Positions 14,233 through 21,595 of a stretch of DNA of 21,595 bases are shown here, piece after piece. Within the stretch, counting starts at the first letter, position 1. Every line of letters begins with the position of its first letter. The DNA comes from JARKQH01 sp964631605 (GTDB taxonomy: Bacteria; Verrucomicrobiota; Verrucomicrobiia; Limisphaerales; UBA8199), in assembly GCA_964631605.1 (NCBI GenBank), contig CAZVYG010000083.1, positions 1 to 21,595 on the forward strand, given 5' to 3'. The translations under genes were made by a program, and so were the position numbers. Below the pieces are notes generated by a model. It ran no database searches, was not told the origin of the DNA, and saw only the letters and a list, made by a program, of their open reading frames with translations.

Positions 14233-16512
14233 ATGAAAAACAGACAATTGACCTTGTCGAGAACGCGGTTGAAGCTGCATGGTCGTTGGTGGCTTCTGTT
14301 GATGGTCGTAATGCTTGGTCCTGCAGGGTGGGTTGACGCGCAGCTAAATCAGACACCAAGCGGGCGTGCCCATGAAACTGAAACCAGGGTGACGGAGCTG
14401 TTGGGCCGGATGACATTGGAGGAAAAGCTGGGACAGCTTCAACAACTTGATGGCACGGGAGAGGGCGATTACCGTCCGGAACATGTGGATTTGGTCAGGC
14501 GAGGTCGGCTCGGATCAACGTTGAATGTCCGAGGCGCCAGGCGGACAACCGAGCTGCAGCGGATTGCGGTCAAGGAGTCGCGGCTTGGAATTCCGTTGCT
14601 TTTCGCGTTCGACGTCATTCACGGCTACCGCACGCTATTTCCAGTTCCGCTGGGCGAGGCGGCGAGTTGGGACGCCCGGTTGGTTGAACAAGACGCGGCA
14701 ATAGCGGCGGCGGAAGCCGCGGCGGCAGGGGTGCGGTGGACCTTTGCCCCGATGCTGGACATTGCAAGGGACCCGCGGTGGGGCCGAATTGTCGAGGGGG
14801 CCGGCGAGGACCCTTTCCTGGGGGCGATGATGGCGCGGGCGCGAGTCCGAGGCTTTCAAGGGACGGACTACGGGTTGCCAGGCAAGGTGGTGGCTTGCGC
14901 CAAGCACTGGGTTGCTTATGGCGCGGCGGAAGGGGGCCGGGATTACAACACCACCGATGTGTCCGAGCGCACGTTGCGTGAAATCTATTTTCCGCCGTTC
15001 AAGGCGGCGGTGGACGCAGGCGTGGGCACTTTCATGAGCGCCTTTAATGACTTGAACGGGCTGCCCACCTCAGCCAACCCGCACACGCTTACGGCGGTGC
15101 TGCGGGACGAGTGGAAATTCGATGGGATTGTGGTCAGCGATTACACTTCGGTCCAGGAACTGGTGGCGCACGGTCTTGCGGCTGACGGCAAGCAAGCCGC
15201 CGCACTGGCGTTGCTGGCCGGTGTGGACATGGAAATGGTCAGCCGTCTGTTCAACGAGCACGGGGCGGCGTTGGCGAACGAAGGCCGGATTTCAATGGGT
15301 GCGATTGATGAAGCCGTTCGCCGCGTGCTGCGCATCAAGTTCAGACTGGGTCTTTTTGAGAACCCCTACGCCAGCGAGACAGCGGAAAACCAGACGCTGC
15401 TGCGGGCGGAGCACCTGGCGGCGGCGCGTCAAGCCGCGGCGCGGTCGTTTGTGCTGCTGAAGAACCAGGCCGGCATCCTGCCGTTGAGTCGCAACCTGAA
15501 GAGCCTTGCCGTGATCGGCCCGCTGGCTGACGACGCGCACAGCCTGATGGGCTCGTGGGCCGGCGATGGCCGGAAGGAGGATGTTGTAACCCTGTTGGCC
15601 GGGCTCCGCGCAAGAACCCGCCCGGCGCTGAAGATCCATCATGCGAAGGGCTGCGAAGTTGATGGGGAGTCCCGCGCCGGATTCGACGAGGCCCTTCGCG
15701 CGGCCAAGAAAGCCGAGTTTGTGATTCTCGCGGTGGGAGAATCCGCCGAGATGAGCGGCGAAGCCGCCTCCCGCAGTTCGTTGGACCTGCCCGGCCGGCA
15801 GCTTGAGTTAATCCAGGCCGTTCACGCCACCGGCAAACCGTATGCCGTGGTGCTGATGAACGGCCGTCCGCTTTCGATCCCTTGGCTGGCGGCCCACGCC
15901 CCGGCAATTCTGGAAACCTGGTTTGGGGGAACGCAGGCCGGTCACGCCATTGCCGATGTCTTGTTCGGCGATGTGAATCCCGGCGGCAAACTGCCCGTGA
16001 CGTTCCCGCGGTCGGTGGGTCAAGTGCCCCTCTACTACAACCACAAACCGACCGGGCGTCCGCCCGAGGCGGGCAACAAATACACGTCCAAGTATTTGGA
16101 CGTGCCGTGGACGCCGCTCTATCCTTTCGGTTACGGCTTAAGCTATACGGAGTTCAAGCTCTCGAATCTGCGTCTGAGCGAAGCAAGAATCTCCCCCGCG
16201 GGGCGCGTGACGGCCCGCGTGGATGTCCAGAACATTGGCCGTGTCGCGGGCGATGAAGTCGTGCAACTGTATCTCCGCCGGACGGCGGCGAGTGTGACCC
16301 GGCCAATCAAGGAACTCAAAGGGTTCGAGCGGATTACTCTGCGGCCGGGTGAAACGCGAACCGTCGAATTTGAACTTGGCCCCGAGCACCTTGGTTTTTA
16401 CGGGCGGGAAATGAAGTTCGGGGTTGAGCCGGGTGTGGTGGAGGTGATGGCCGGTTCAAGTTCGGAAACGGCGCTGAGCACCCGCCTCGACGTTATTTCG
16501 AACCACAATTGA
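14233..16512 (+). CDS. Secreted GH3 beta-glucosidase
   Basis: 759-residue glycoside hydrolase family 3 enzyme of the BglX type, removing terminal beta-glucose from oligosaccharides. Residues 1-36 are a signal peptide (basic N-terminus, WWLLLMVVMLGPAG core, cleavage near VDA^Q). The (beta/alpha)8 domain spans about 45-375: MTLEEKLGQLQQLDG, LLFAFDVIHGYRTLFP, FAPMLDIARDPRWGRIVEGAGEDP, CAKHWVAYG, then the nucleophile D303 in GIVVSDYTSVQEL. The alpha/beta sandwich with the acid/base Glu follows (AVGESAEMSGEAASRSSLDLPG). A fibronectin III-like domain occupies about 650-755 (NIGRVAGDEVVQLYLR ... FERITLRPGETRTVEFEL). The gene is complete and its length is typical. It is divergent from the sensor kinase and convergent with a GH144-type glucanase 59 nt away, suggesting a shared substrate. 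Confidence 0.96.
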   Translation: MKNRQLTLSRTRLKLHGRWWLLLMVVMLGPAGWVDAQLNQTPSGRAHETETRVTELLGRMTLEEKLGQLQQLDGTGEGDYRPEHVDLVRRGRLGSTLNVRGARRTTELQRIAVKESRLGIPLLFAFDVIHGYRTLFPVPLGEAASWDARLVEQDAAIAAAEAAAAGVRWTFAPMLDIARDPRWGRIVEGAGEDPFLGAMMARARVRGFQGTDYGLPGKVVACAKHWVAYGAAEGGRDYNTTDVSERTLREIYFPPFKAAVDAGVGTFMSAFNDLNGLPTSANPHTLTAVLRDEWKFDGIVVSDYTSVQELVAHGLAADGKQAAALALLAGVDMEMVSRLFNEHGAALANEGRISMGAIDEAVRRVLRIKFRLGLFENPYASETAENQTLLRAEHLAAARQAAARSFVLLKNQAGILPLSRNLKSLAVIGPLADDAHSLMGSWAGDGRKEDVVTLLAGLRARTRPALKIHHAKGCEVDGESRAGFDEALRAAKKAEFVILAVGESAEMSGEAASRSSLDLPGRQLELIQAVHATGKPYAVVLMNGRPLSIPWLAAHAPAILETWFGGTQAGHAIADVLFGDVNPGGKLPVTFPRSVGQVPLYYNHKPTGRPPEAGNKYTSKYLDVPWTPLYPFGYGLSYTEFKLSNLRLSEARISPAGRVTARVDVQNIGRVAGDEVVQLYLRRTAASVTRPIKELKGFERITLRPGETRTVEFELGPEHLGFYGREMKFGVEPGVVEVMAGSSSETALSTRLDVISNHN

Positions 16513-16571
16513 TTACGGCGGGCCTTCTCCAAACCGCGCGCGGTGGTGCGGAGGCCGGTGCCCGGTCGGGC

Positions 16572-18998
16572 TCAAGGCGAGCCAAACTCCAGGACCCGGT
16601 AAAAGCGCCGGGGTGTCCCGGCGGGGCTGGATTCAGTTGCCGGTGGCCCTGAGTCCGTCCAGGCGAGCAGCGGACTGGTGGCCGTGAGAAAGCCAGCCGG
16701 CGAGAGGAGCCAGGCGGCGAGGTCGTTGGAGTACTCGACCTGGTACGAGCGCGGAGTCAGGGCGGGCCAACTCAGGATGACGTCCCCAGCCGGCTGGGTG
16801 CGGCGAATCTGCAAGGGTACGAACGTGAGGTTGGTGAAGCCCGCCGCCTGCAAACCGCGTTGGATTTCGGCATTGCGCATGAACACCTTCCAAACCCTCT
16901 GGGACCGGTAATTCTCCGCCATTAGGAGGATCGGCCCCTGGTCAATCCCGATCACGTCCGTATCCCACCAATTGGCGGTGAGGTTGAAGGCGTCCCGAAA
17001 GCCGTAAACGCACCAAATATTGGTTCGGAACACGTCGTAGAGATGCCGGAGCGCGGGCAGACAGACCTCGGGAGCGAAAGGCAACGACCCTCCCGGAGCT
17101 GTCGGGGCCAGGGTGCCATCATCATTCTGGGGTGGCGGGGCGCCCCGTGCGTTGTAGCCCGCGTAGCTCCCGAAGCCCGGGCCATCGCAGGCCGTCAAAC
17201 CCCAGACATTCGAGCCGTAGCCCGCAAACCCGCCCGGGTTGGCGATGCAATACGCCCGCTGCGCGAGGGTGGCGCGACGCGAGTTTTCGAAGTAATTGAT
17301 GCGGCGGGCGCTCATATAGGAATCGGCAATGTGTCGGAAATCTATCCAGCAATGGGAATACTGGTGGCCAAACAGCGGAGGGAATTCGACATAAGCCTGG
17401 CCGTAATTGGTGCGCCAGGCATAGCCGCTGGTCCAGCCGGCCCATTGGCTGGCCGGCAAGGGGTTGGTCGCGGCGCCCAGGCCCATGATGTAAAGGATCA
17501 TGGCCTCGTTGTAGCCAATCCAGCGCGAGGAAATGAACCCGGTTTCGGGATGCCATCCCATGGTCAGCGTGTTGCCACCATTGCACATCCAGCGCCAATC
17601 CACGCGGCCGAAGATGCCATCAGCCATCGCGCGGATCTGGTTTTCCACGGGCTGATCCAGGGAGAAATATGCTTTGGCATAAAGCACGCCGGCCAGGAAC
17701 AGAGCGGTGTCAATCGAGGAAAGCTCCGATTTCCACGCGCGGGCGCCACTGGCAGTGTCGAGCATGTGGTAAAACCATCCTTTGTAGCCGATCATTCCCG
17801 AGCTGTTGGTTCCCTGCGGCCCGTTCCAAAAAGTCTGCAGGGTGCTCAAGACCCGCTGTTGGCCCTGCTCGCGCGTGATCCAGCCATGATCAATCCCGAT
17901 GCAGATGGCCGTGAGGCCGAACCCGACGGCGGCGATGCTGCAGACCGAGTCGGGCTGGCTGCGATCCCGCACCAGCCCGTTGGTTGGGTTGGTTTCGTAC
18001 CAAAAGAAATCGAAGGCCGTCTGCTGCAGGTATTCGAGAAAGGAAGCATCGTCGGCAAATGCACGCGGTGTGGCGGCAACCCAGGGCGAGTCCACGCTTT
18101 CCAAACCTGCAGCGTTCAGGGCCCGCACCCGGTAATAGTGGGTTTGATCATTGGTCACCGCAAAGTCGGCGTAGTGGGAGCGAGCGAGGGGTTGGACTTG
18201 CAGGAGGCTGAAGGGGCCATCGGCCGCCGGGGCCCGATAAAGGCGATACCCCCTCAGGTCGGGCTCGGCATTGGGAGTCCAGTGGAGGACAACACTGCGG
18301 TCCCCGGCCCGGCTTACCAGCCCGGCGGGACCAGCCGGGCGGTGTCCGTCGGTGATCCGCAAATTGTCCAGCCACAGCGTATGAGAAACATTGTCAGCGG
18401 TGCCCTGGGTAAAAAAGAAGTCCTTAAACTCGACCAGCGAGAATTGGCCGTAAGGCTGAAACGCGTTGAGGGGAATGATGACAGTCTGCCAGGTATTGGT
18501 GTCGCCGTCCACGCCTTCGGGCAGGAACGTGCCGAGGGGGACGGTGGCGGTGCGGTGGTTACTGCCGCTTTCCATGCCAGCCCGAGGCAGGACGGAAGCC
18601 GCGGTGGGTTGTGGTCCGTTAACCTGAAAAACCACGTTCGAGTAGGCGCGGGCGTCCTGGATTTGAAAGCCGGCACAGGCGATAAAAAGAATCCAGTCGC
18701 CGCCCGGGGCAGACTTCCACTCGAGTAATCCGCATTGACGCCCGGAGAAAGCGCGGTTGGTGAGCAAAGGCATTTTCCCGCCGTACGGGGAGGGGAAGGT
18801 GGTCAGGAGACTTGGGGCGATGGCCGAGGGTACGGAGGAGTCATAATACGTGTTGTTTGGAGATGGATCTTCGTCGAAGACAATGATGTCAGCGAGGGGG
18901 GCGGCGGGGGAGAGGCGGGGGAGCAGGAGAACCGTCAGGGCGGCGATAAAAGCGCCGGCCGGCAGGAGGCTGACATTGATGCTTTTCACAGATTTCAA
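16572..18998 (-). CDS. Secreted PF10091/GH144-type glucanase with Fn3 and RFYR tail
   Basis: 808-residue secreted enzyme. Residues 1-33 are a signal peptide. Residues 36-217 form a carbohydrate-binding-like beta-sandwich (NTWQTVIIPLNAF ... LWLDNLRITD). Residues 220-311 are a fibronectin III domain (VLHWTPNAEPDLRGYRLYRA). Residues 317-722 are the (alpha/alpha)6 'glycoamylase' domain (PF10091): FLEYLQQTAFDFFWYETNP, GLVRDRS, SIAAVGFGLTAICIGIDHGW, GWFYHMLD, SSIDTALFLAGVLYA, YNEAMILYIMGLGA, HQYSHCWIDFRHIADSYM, WGLTACDGPGF, VYGFRDAFNLTANWWDTDVIGIDQGPILLMAENYRS. Characterised members of this fold (GH144) are endo-beta-1,2-glucanases. Residues 725-808 carry the same tail type as the Ig-domain protein. 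The start is TTG at 18998, 8 nt after the upstream lipoprotein stop with GAAGAG as a likely Shine-Dalgarno; GTG at 18989 is an alternative. Confidence 0.88.
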   Translation of the reverse strand: MKSVKSINVSLLPAGAFIAALTVLLLPRLSPAAPLADIIVFDEDPSPNNTYYDSSVPSAIAPSLLTTFPSPYGGKMPLLTNRAFSGRQCGLLEWKSAPGGDWILFIACAGFQIQDARAYSNVVFQVNGPQPTAASVLPRAGMESGSNHRTATVPLGTFLPEGVDGDTNTWQTVIIPLNAFQPYGQFSLVEFKDFFFTQGTADNVSHTLWLDNLRITDGHRPAGPAGLVSRAGDRSVVLHWTPNAEPDLRGYRLYRAPAADGPFSLLQVQPLARSHYADFAVTNDQTHYYRVRALNAAGLESVDSPWVAATPRAFADDASFLEYLQQTAFDFFWYETNPTNGLVRDRSQPDSVCSIAAVGFGLTAICIGIDHGWITREQGQQRVLSTLQTFWNGPQGTNSSGMIGYKGWFYHMLDTASGARAWKSELSSIDTALFLAGVLYAKAYFSLDQPVENQIRAMADGIFGRVDWRWMCNGGNTLTMGWHPETGFISSRWIGYNEAMILYIMGLGAATNPLPASQWAGWTSGYAWRTNYGQAYVEFPPLFGHQYSHCWIDFRHIADSYMSARRINYFENSRRATLAQRAYCIANPGGFAGYGSNVWGLTACDGPGFGSYAGYNARGAPPPQNDDGTLAPTAPGGSLPFAPEVCLPALRHLYDVFRTNIWCVYGFRDAFNLTANWWDTDVIGIDQGPILLMAENYRSQRVWKVFMRNAEIQRGLQAAGFTNLTFVPLQIRRTQPAGDVILSWPALTPRSYQVEYSNDLAAWLLSPAGFLTATSPLLAWTDSGPPATESSPAGTPRRFYRVLEFGSP

Positions 18999-19006
18999 TG
19001 ATTGTA

Positions 19007-19549
19007 TTACTCTTCTTTATCTTGATATTTCCTGGCCACGTTGCGCAGGCCGGCAACGAAGAGGTCGGCTTCCGCGCGGGAGGCGTCGGGGGTGAAGACC
19101 AGTGTTCCATCAGAAATTCGTGTGGTGATGAGGGGAGCCGCCAGCCAGCGATTGTGTTGAGGAGTGTTCTTTTGCTTGGGGCCAAACGCGCCAAACAGGA
19201 GCAAGTGGCGGCCGACGTTGGAGCTGGTGTATTGCTCCAGGAGGAAGGTTCCCGAGCGGTCGAACTGAAGTTCCACGACAAAACCGCCCACCACATCAAT
19301 GACCCGGGCAGCTTTGACGTTGACCTCGGTCAGGAACGGGGAGGGCTGGACTTCGAGGTTGAGGGGGTTGGAACGGAAGACTTGGACGGGCTGGCCGCGG
19401 GCGGCCGGGCCGCCTGGAGCTTCGATATGGGCGCGGAAAGCGCTCTCCAGCTTCTTGGGGTTGTCGCCAGTGCTCTGGCAGCCGCCCGCAAAGCAGAGCA
19501 CGGCGAGCGGCAGCAAATAGGGATTGAATCGGAGCCAGTGAATCTTCAT
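19007..19549 (-). CDS. Lipoprotein with SecD P1-head-like domain
   Basis: 180-residue predicted lipoprotein: MKIHWLRFNPYLLPLAVLCF then AGGC, a near-canonical lipobox with lipidated C24. After a linker, residues about 65-175 resemble the P1 head subdomain of SecD: 'VVELQFDRSGTFLLEQYTSSNVGRHL' corresponds to 'v.f.F...Ga..f...T..n.g..LaI', followed by LAAPLITTRISDGTLVFTPDASRAEADLFVAGL, matching 'v.saP.i...I..G......fs.eeA..La..L'. SecD's transmembrane part is absent, so this is a free-standing version. The frame is open upstream but ATG 19549 is the only start that gives a signal peptide. The glucanase starts 8 nt downstream, so both belong to one operon. The role is unknown; it may help fold or release exported proteins, or the domain may have been reused for another purpose. 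Confidence 0.7.
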   Translation of the reverse strand: MKIHWLRFNPYLLPLAVLCFAGGCQSTGDNPKKLESAFRAHIEAPGGPAARGQPVQVFRSNPLNLEVQPSPFLTEVNVKAARVIDVVGGFVVELQFDRSGTFLLEQYTSSNVGRHLLLFGAFGPKQKNTPQHNRWLAAPLITTRISDGTLVFTPDASRAEADLFVAGLRNVARKYQDKEE

Positions 19550-19552
19550 AGT
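19524..19552 (+). promoter_or_regulatory. Candidate promoter of the small basic protein
   Basis: TTGAAT (19524-19529), a 17-nt spacer and CATAGT (19547-19552), overlapping the start codon of the divergent lipoprotein gene. Moderate match; the predicted leader is about 35 nt. Confidence 0.35.
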
Positions 19553-19594
19553 GACCACCCGACAAAACGTAATGATTTGATTGAGCAAAGCAAT

Positions 19595-19729
19595 ATGAGC
19601 AAGCAATACAACAAAGCACAAAAACGGAAACGCCGCCAAGCCTATATTAAGCGCAAGAAACAGGCTGCCCGGCCCAAGGCCGCCGCGCCCGCGCCGGAAG
19701 CCGCCGCCGCCCCGGCGCCTTCCGCCTGA
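19595..19729 (+). CDS. Small, highly basic conserved-type protein
   Basis: 44-residue protein: MSKQYNKAQKRKRRQAYIKR, then KKQAARPK and an Ala/Pro tail (AAAPAPEAAAAPAPSA). The first 28 residues carry 12 Lys/Arg and one Glu-free stretch, so the product should bind RNA, DNA or the ribosome. I recall similar 'KxxKRxRRxxYxKRKK' small proteins in Verrucomicrobia, but no function is established. Support for it being a gene: ATG start, codon use consistent with coding, and a textbook intrinsic terminator 24 nt after the stop. It also has a separate promoter-sized gap to the divergent lipoprotein gene. It has no Shine-Dalgarno. Confidence 0.7.
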   Translation: MSKQYNKAQKRKRRQAYIKRKKQAARPKAAAPAPEAAAAPAPSA

Positions 19730-19752
19730 GGCCTCGCCCCGCGGCATGCTTT

Positions 19753-19780
19753 AGCCACCCGCCGTGCGGGTGGCTTTTTT
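19753..19780 (+). terminator. Intrinsic terminator after the small basic protein
   Basis: The perfect 10-bp stem AGCCACCCGC/GCGGGTGGCT with a 3-nt loop is followed directly by a T-run (19775-19780). It is oriented for the plus strand and confirms transcription of the small upstream gene. Confidence 0.9.
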
Positions 19781-20822
19781 ATTGGGACAGGACAAGGTTC
19801 TGGTCCAGCGCCCAGCCGGGAGCAATGTCGGCGCAAAGGTCTGTGGGGGGCAAGCCGTGCGCGAGTTTGCGTTCGGCCAGGATGCCGATCATGGCGGCGT
19901 TATCGGTGCAAAAGACTTTTTCGGCGAGGCGCAATTGGAGGTGTTCGGCGGCGCAAGCGGCGGCCAGTTCGCGGCGCAAGGATTGGTTGCAAGTGACGCC
20001 GCCGGAGGCGGTGACCCAGCTCACGCGGGAGCGGCGGGCGACACGAAGGGTTTTGACGACCAGCACCTCGACAATGGCGCCTTGCACACTGGCGCAGAGG
20101 TCGCGGATGGCCTGGCCGTTTTCAATGATTCGGGGATGGTCGCGGAGGAAATAGCGGACGGCGGTTTTGAGGCCGCTAAAGCTAAAGTCATCCGAGGCGT
20201 CGTTGAGCAGCGGGCGGGGGAACTCATAGGCGCGGGGGTTGCCTTCGCGGGCAAGGCGATCAATATGAGGTCCGGCCGGGTAGGGCAACCCGAGGAGCTT
20301 TCCCACCTTGTCAAAGCACTCGCCGGCGGCATCGTCCAGGGTGACGCCAAGCAACTGATGATCCAGCTCCGCGTTTACGCGCGCCAGAAGGGTATGGCCG
20401 CCGCTGACAATCAGGGAGACGTTGGGTTGGACGGGCAGAAACCGGGCGTGGGGAGGCTGGCCGGAAATCCAGGGCGAATAGAGATGGGCCTCGTGATGAT
20501 GAATTCCCAGCCAGGGGCGGCGCAGGGCAAACGCCAGGGCCTGGGCGGCTTTGAGGCCAACGAGCAGAGCCCCCGGGAGGCCGGGCCCGCGCGTGGCCGC
20601 GATGGCATCCAGACGGTTGGGGGCAACGCCCGCCTGGTCGAGAGCCACACGCACAATTGGCATGAGGTTGCGAAGGTGCTCGCGAGCGGCCAGTTCGGGA
20701 ACCACACCGCCGTATTCCTCGTGGAGGGCGGTTTGGGAGGAGACGACGTTGGCCAACACTCGTCCCTCGTGGACGACCGCGGCGCTGGTTTCGTCACAGG
20801 AGGTTTCGAGGGCCAGCAGCAT
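19779..20822 (-). CDS. tsaD: tRNA N6-adenosine threonylcarbamoyltransferase
   Basis: 347-residue Kae1/TsaD protein that transfers the threonylcarbamoyl group from TC-AMP to A37 of ANN-decoding tRNAs, working with TsaB and TsaE. Visible: LLALETSCDETSAAVV at the N-terminus, EYGGVVPELAAREHL, RGPGLPGALLVG, the metal site GIHHHEAHLYS (H109 and H113), IVSGGHT, DDAAGECFDKVGKLLGLPYP, FSFSGLKTAV, the ASGGVTCNQSLR loop and CTDNAAMIG. ATG 20822 is chosen because the family starts right there; the frame runs 30 codons further up without family sequence. The C-terminal protease gene ends 52 nt upstream on the same strand. The modification acts on tRNAs such as the tRNA-Lys in this window, which is a coincidence of location. 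Confidence 0.97.
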   Translation of the reverse strand: MLLALETSCDETSAAVVHEGRVLANVVSSQTALHEEYGGVVPELAAREHLRNLMPIVRVALDQAGVAPNRLDAIAATRGPGLPGALLVGLKAAQALAFALRRPWLGIHHHEAHLYSPWISGQPPHARFLPVQPNVSLIVSGGHTLLARVNAELDHQLLGVTLDDAAGECFDKVGKLLGLPYPAGPHIDRLAREGNPRAYEFPRPLLNDASDDFSFSGLKTAVRYFLRDHPRIIENGQAIRDLCASVQGAIVEVLVVKTLRVARRSRVSWVTASGGVTCNQSLRRELAAACAAEHLQLRLAEKVFCTDNAAMIGILAERKLAHGLPPTDLCADIAPGWALDQNLVLSQ

Positions 20823-20874
20823 GAGCGAAAGCGGCTTGGGGTTGGCCGCGGGGTGAGGCGTCGGGCATCCGGTC

Positions 20875-21595
20875 CTATCGAACGGCTGCCGCCACCTTGC
20901 CTGGTTTGACACCCTGGGCCAGGCGGGATTCAGATTCGGGCGCGCGCTGCGTGAAGAGCGTGATGCCTTTGAGCAGATCCATGGCGCGCTCGAGCTGGGG
21001 GTCGGGCGCGGTGCGCACGCGCTGGCGGTCGCTTTCCTCGAGGCTTTCCACGCCGCCCGGAGTGCGGCGGAGAATGAGGTCCAGTTCCTCCTGCTCGGTC
21101 ATGGTGACGACAATATCCGGGGTGATGCCTTCCTTATGGATGACTTTGTGGCTGGGGGTGTAGTATTTGGCGGTGGTGAGGCGGAGAGCGGAGCCGTCGT
21201 GGAGGGGTAGGATGCTTTGGACCGAGCCTTTGCCGAAGGTCTTTTCGCCGAGGATGATGGCCCGTTTAAGGTCCTGGAGGCAGCCGGCGACAATCTCGGA
21301 GGCGCTGGCACTGCCCATGTTGACCAGAACAACGATGGGCATGCCGTTAAGCATGTCGCCGCGCCCCATGGCCCGGCGAACGGAGTTTTGGGCGGGATTG
21401 CGGCCCTCGGTGGTAACGACCAGTTCGCCGCGGGGCAGGAATTTTTCGCAGACATCCACCGCCTGTTCGAGGAGGCCGCCGGGGTTCCAGCGGAGGTCGA
21501 GGATGAGGGCTTGCATGCCCTGGCTTTTGAGTTTCTTGAGCGCCGAATTCAGGTCTTCGCTGGTTTTCTCCCCGATTTGATCCAGCCGCACGTAC
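20875..21595 (-). CDS. C-terminal processing peptidase, S41 family (5' end outside window)
   Basis: The C-terminal 240 residues of a CtpA/Prc-type serine protease that cleaves C-termini of exported proteins in the periplasm. The frame is open to the window edge and reads YVRLDQIGEKTSEDLNSALK, the strand that follows the PDZ domain, so signal peptide and PDZ lie outside. Visible: LILDLRWNPGGLLEQAVDV, the catalytic Ser in VNMGSASASEIVAG, and the catalytic Lys in LGEKTFGKGSVQSILPL. The strand LRLTTAKYYTPSHKVIHKEGITPDIVV follows. After the catalytic domain come about 70 residues with a charged, helical character (EEQELDLILRRTPGG-like region, ending VKPGKVAAAVR). tsaD begins 52 nt downstream. Confidence 0.95.
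   Translation of the reverse strand, partial: YVRLDQIGEKTSEDLNSALKKLKSQGMQALILDLRWNPGGLLEQAVDVCEKFLPRGELVVTTEGRNPAQNSVRRAMGRGDMLNGMPIVVLVNMGSASASEIVAGCLQDLKRAIILGEKTFGKGSVQSILPLHDGSALRLTTAKYYTPSHKVIHKEGITPDIVVTMTEQEELDLILRRTPGGVESLEESDRQRVRTAPDPQLERAMDLLKGITLFTQRAPESESRLAQGVKPGKVAAAVR

Noticed and set aside
17043..18728. 561-codon plus-strand open frame
   Set aside because: Antisense to the glucanase; Gly/Arg-rich shadow of a well-supported secreted enzyme.
1..21595. CRISPR array, rRNA genes, intact insertion sequence
   Set aside because: No regularly spaced repeats, rRNA-like conserved stretches or transposase motifs were seen on either strand.

Overview
The window looks like a chromosomal segment of a high-GC Verrucomicrobiota bacterium, most likely of the Pedosphaera/Limisphaera type. 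The lineage call is an inference. It rests on an H-X9-DG pseudopilin, secreted Ig-like and glycoside hydrolase proteins that both end in a 'W...RFYR' tail module, a hybrid periplasmic-domain NarL-type two-component pair, and a YlbF-family protein with a Cys-rich tail. No CRISPR array, rRNA, intact IS element or phage gene is visible.

Left part (1-5100, + strand). A 5'-truncated GT4 glycosyltransferase is followed by a YlbF-family protein and tRNA-Lys(CUU) with its own promoter. Just downstream of the tRNA lies an accessory patch: a decayed SNF2-type helicase fragment, then a ribbon-helix-helix/PIN (VapBC-like) toxin-antitoxin pair and a third small gene. That third gene is broken by an exact 8-bp tandem duplication. 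After it come a glycogen-binding (AMPK1/CBM48-like) protein and a divergent Sir2 deacylase.

Middle (5100-11400). Endonuclease IV and enolase lie on the minus strand, with terminator-like hairpins downstream. A secreted Ig-domain protein (-) and a type II pseudopilin (+) diverge from an AT-rich, palindrome-rich intergenic region.

Right part (10700-19800). A NarL-type response regulator overlaps a membrane sensor kinase whose extracytoplasmic region is a duplicated OB-fold-like unit. Divergent from the kinase is a secreted GH3 beta-glucosidase. It converges on a two-gene operon of a SecD-P1-like lipoprotein and a secreted PF10091/GH144-type glucanase. GH144 plus GH3 suggests extracellular breakdown of beta-1,2-glucan, possibly controlled by the adjacent two-component system. 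A 44-residue, very basic protein diverges from the lipoprotein and ends at a textbook terminator.

Right edge. tsaD (tRNA t6A synthesis) and the C-terminal part of an S41 carboxy-terminal processing protease lie on the minus strand.

The most unusual items are the 8-bp duplication that breaks the third toxin-antitoxin operon gene, the helicase relic next to the tRNA, the candidate beta-1,2-glucan locus with its SecD-like lipoprotein, and the small basic protein. All assignments are from reading the sequence only; no database search was run.
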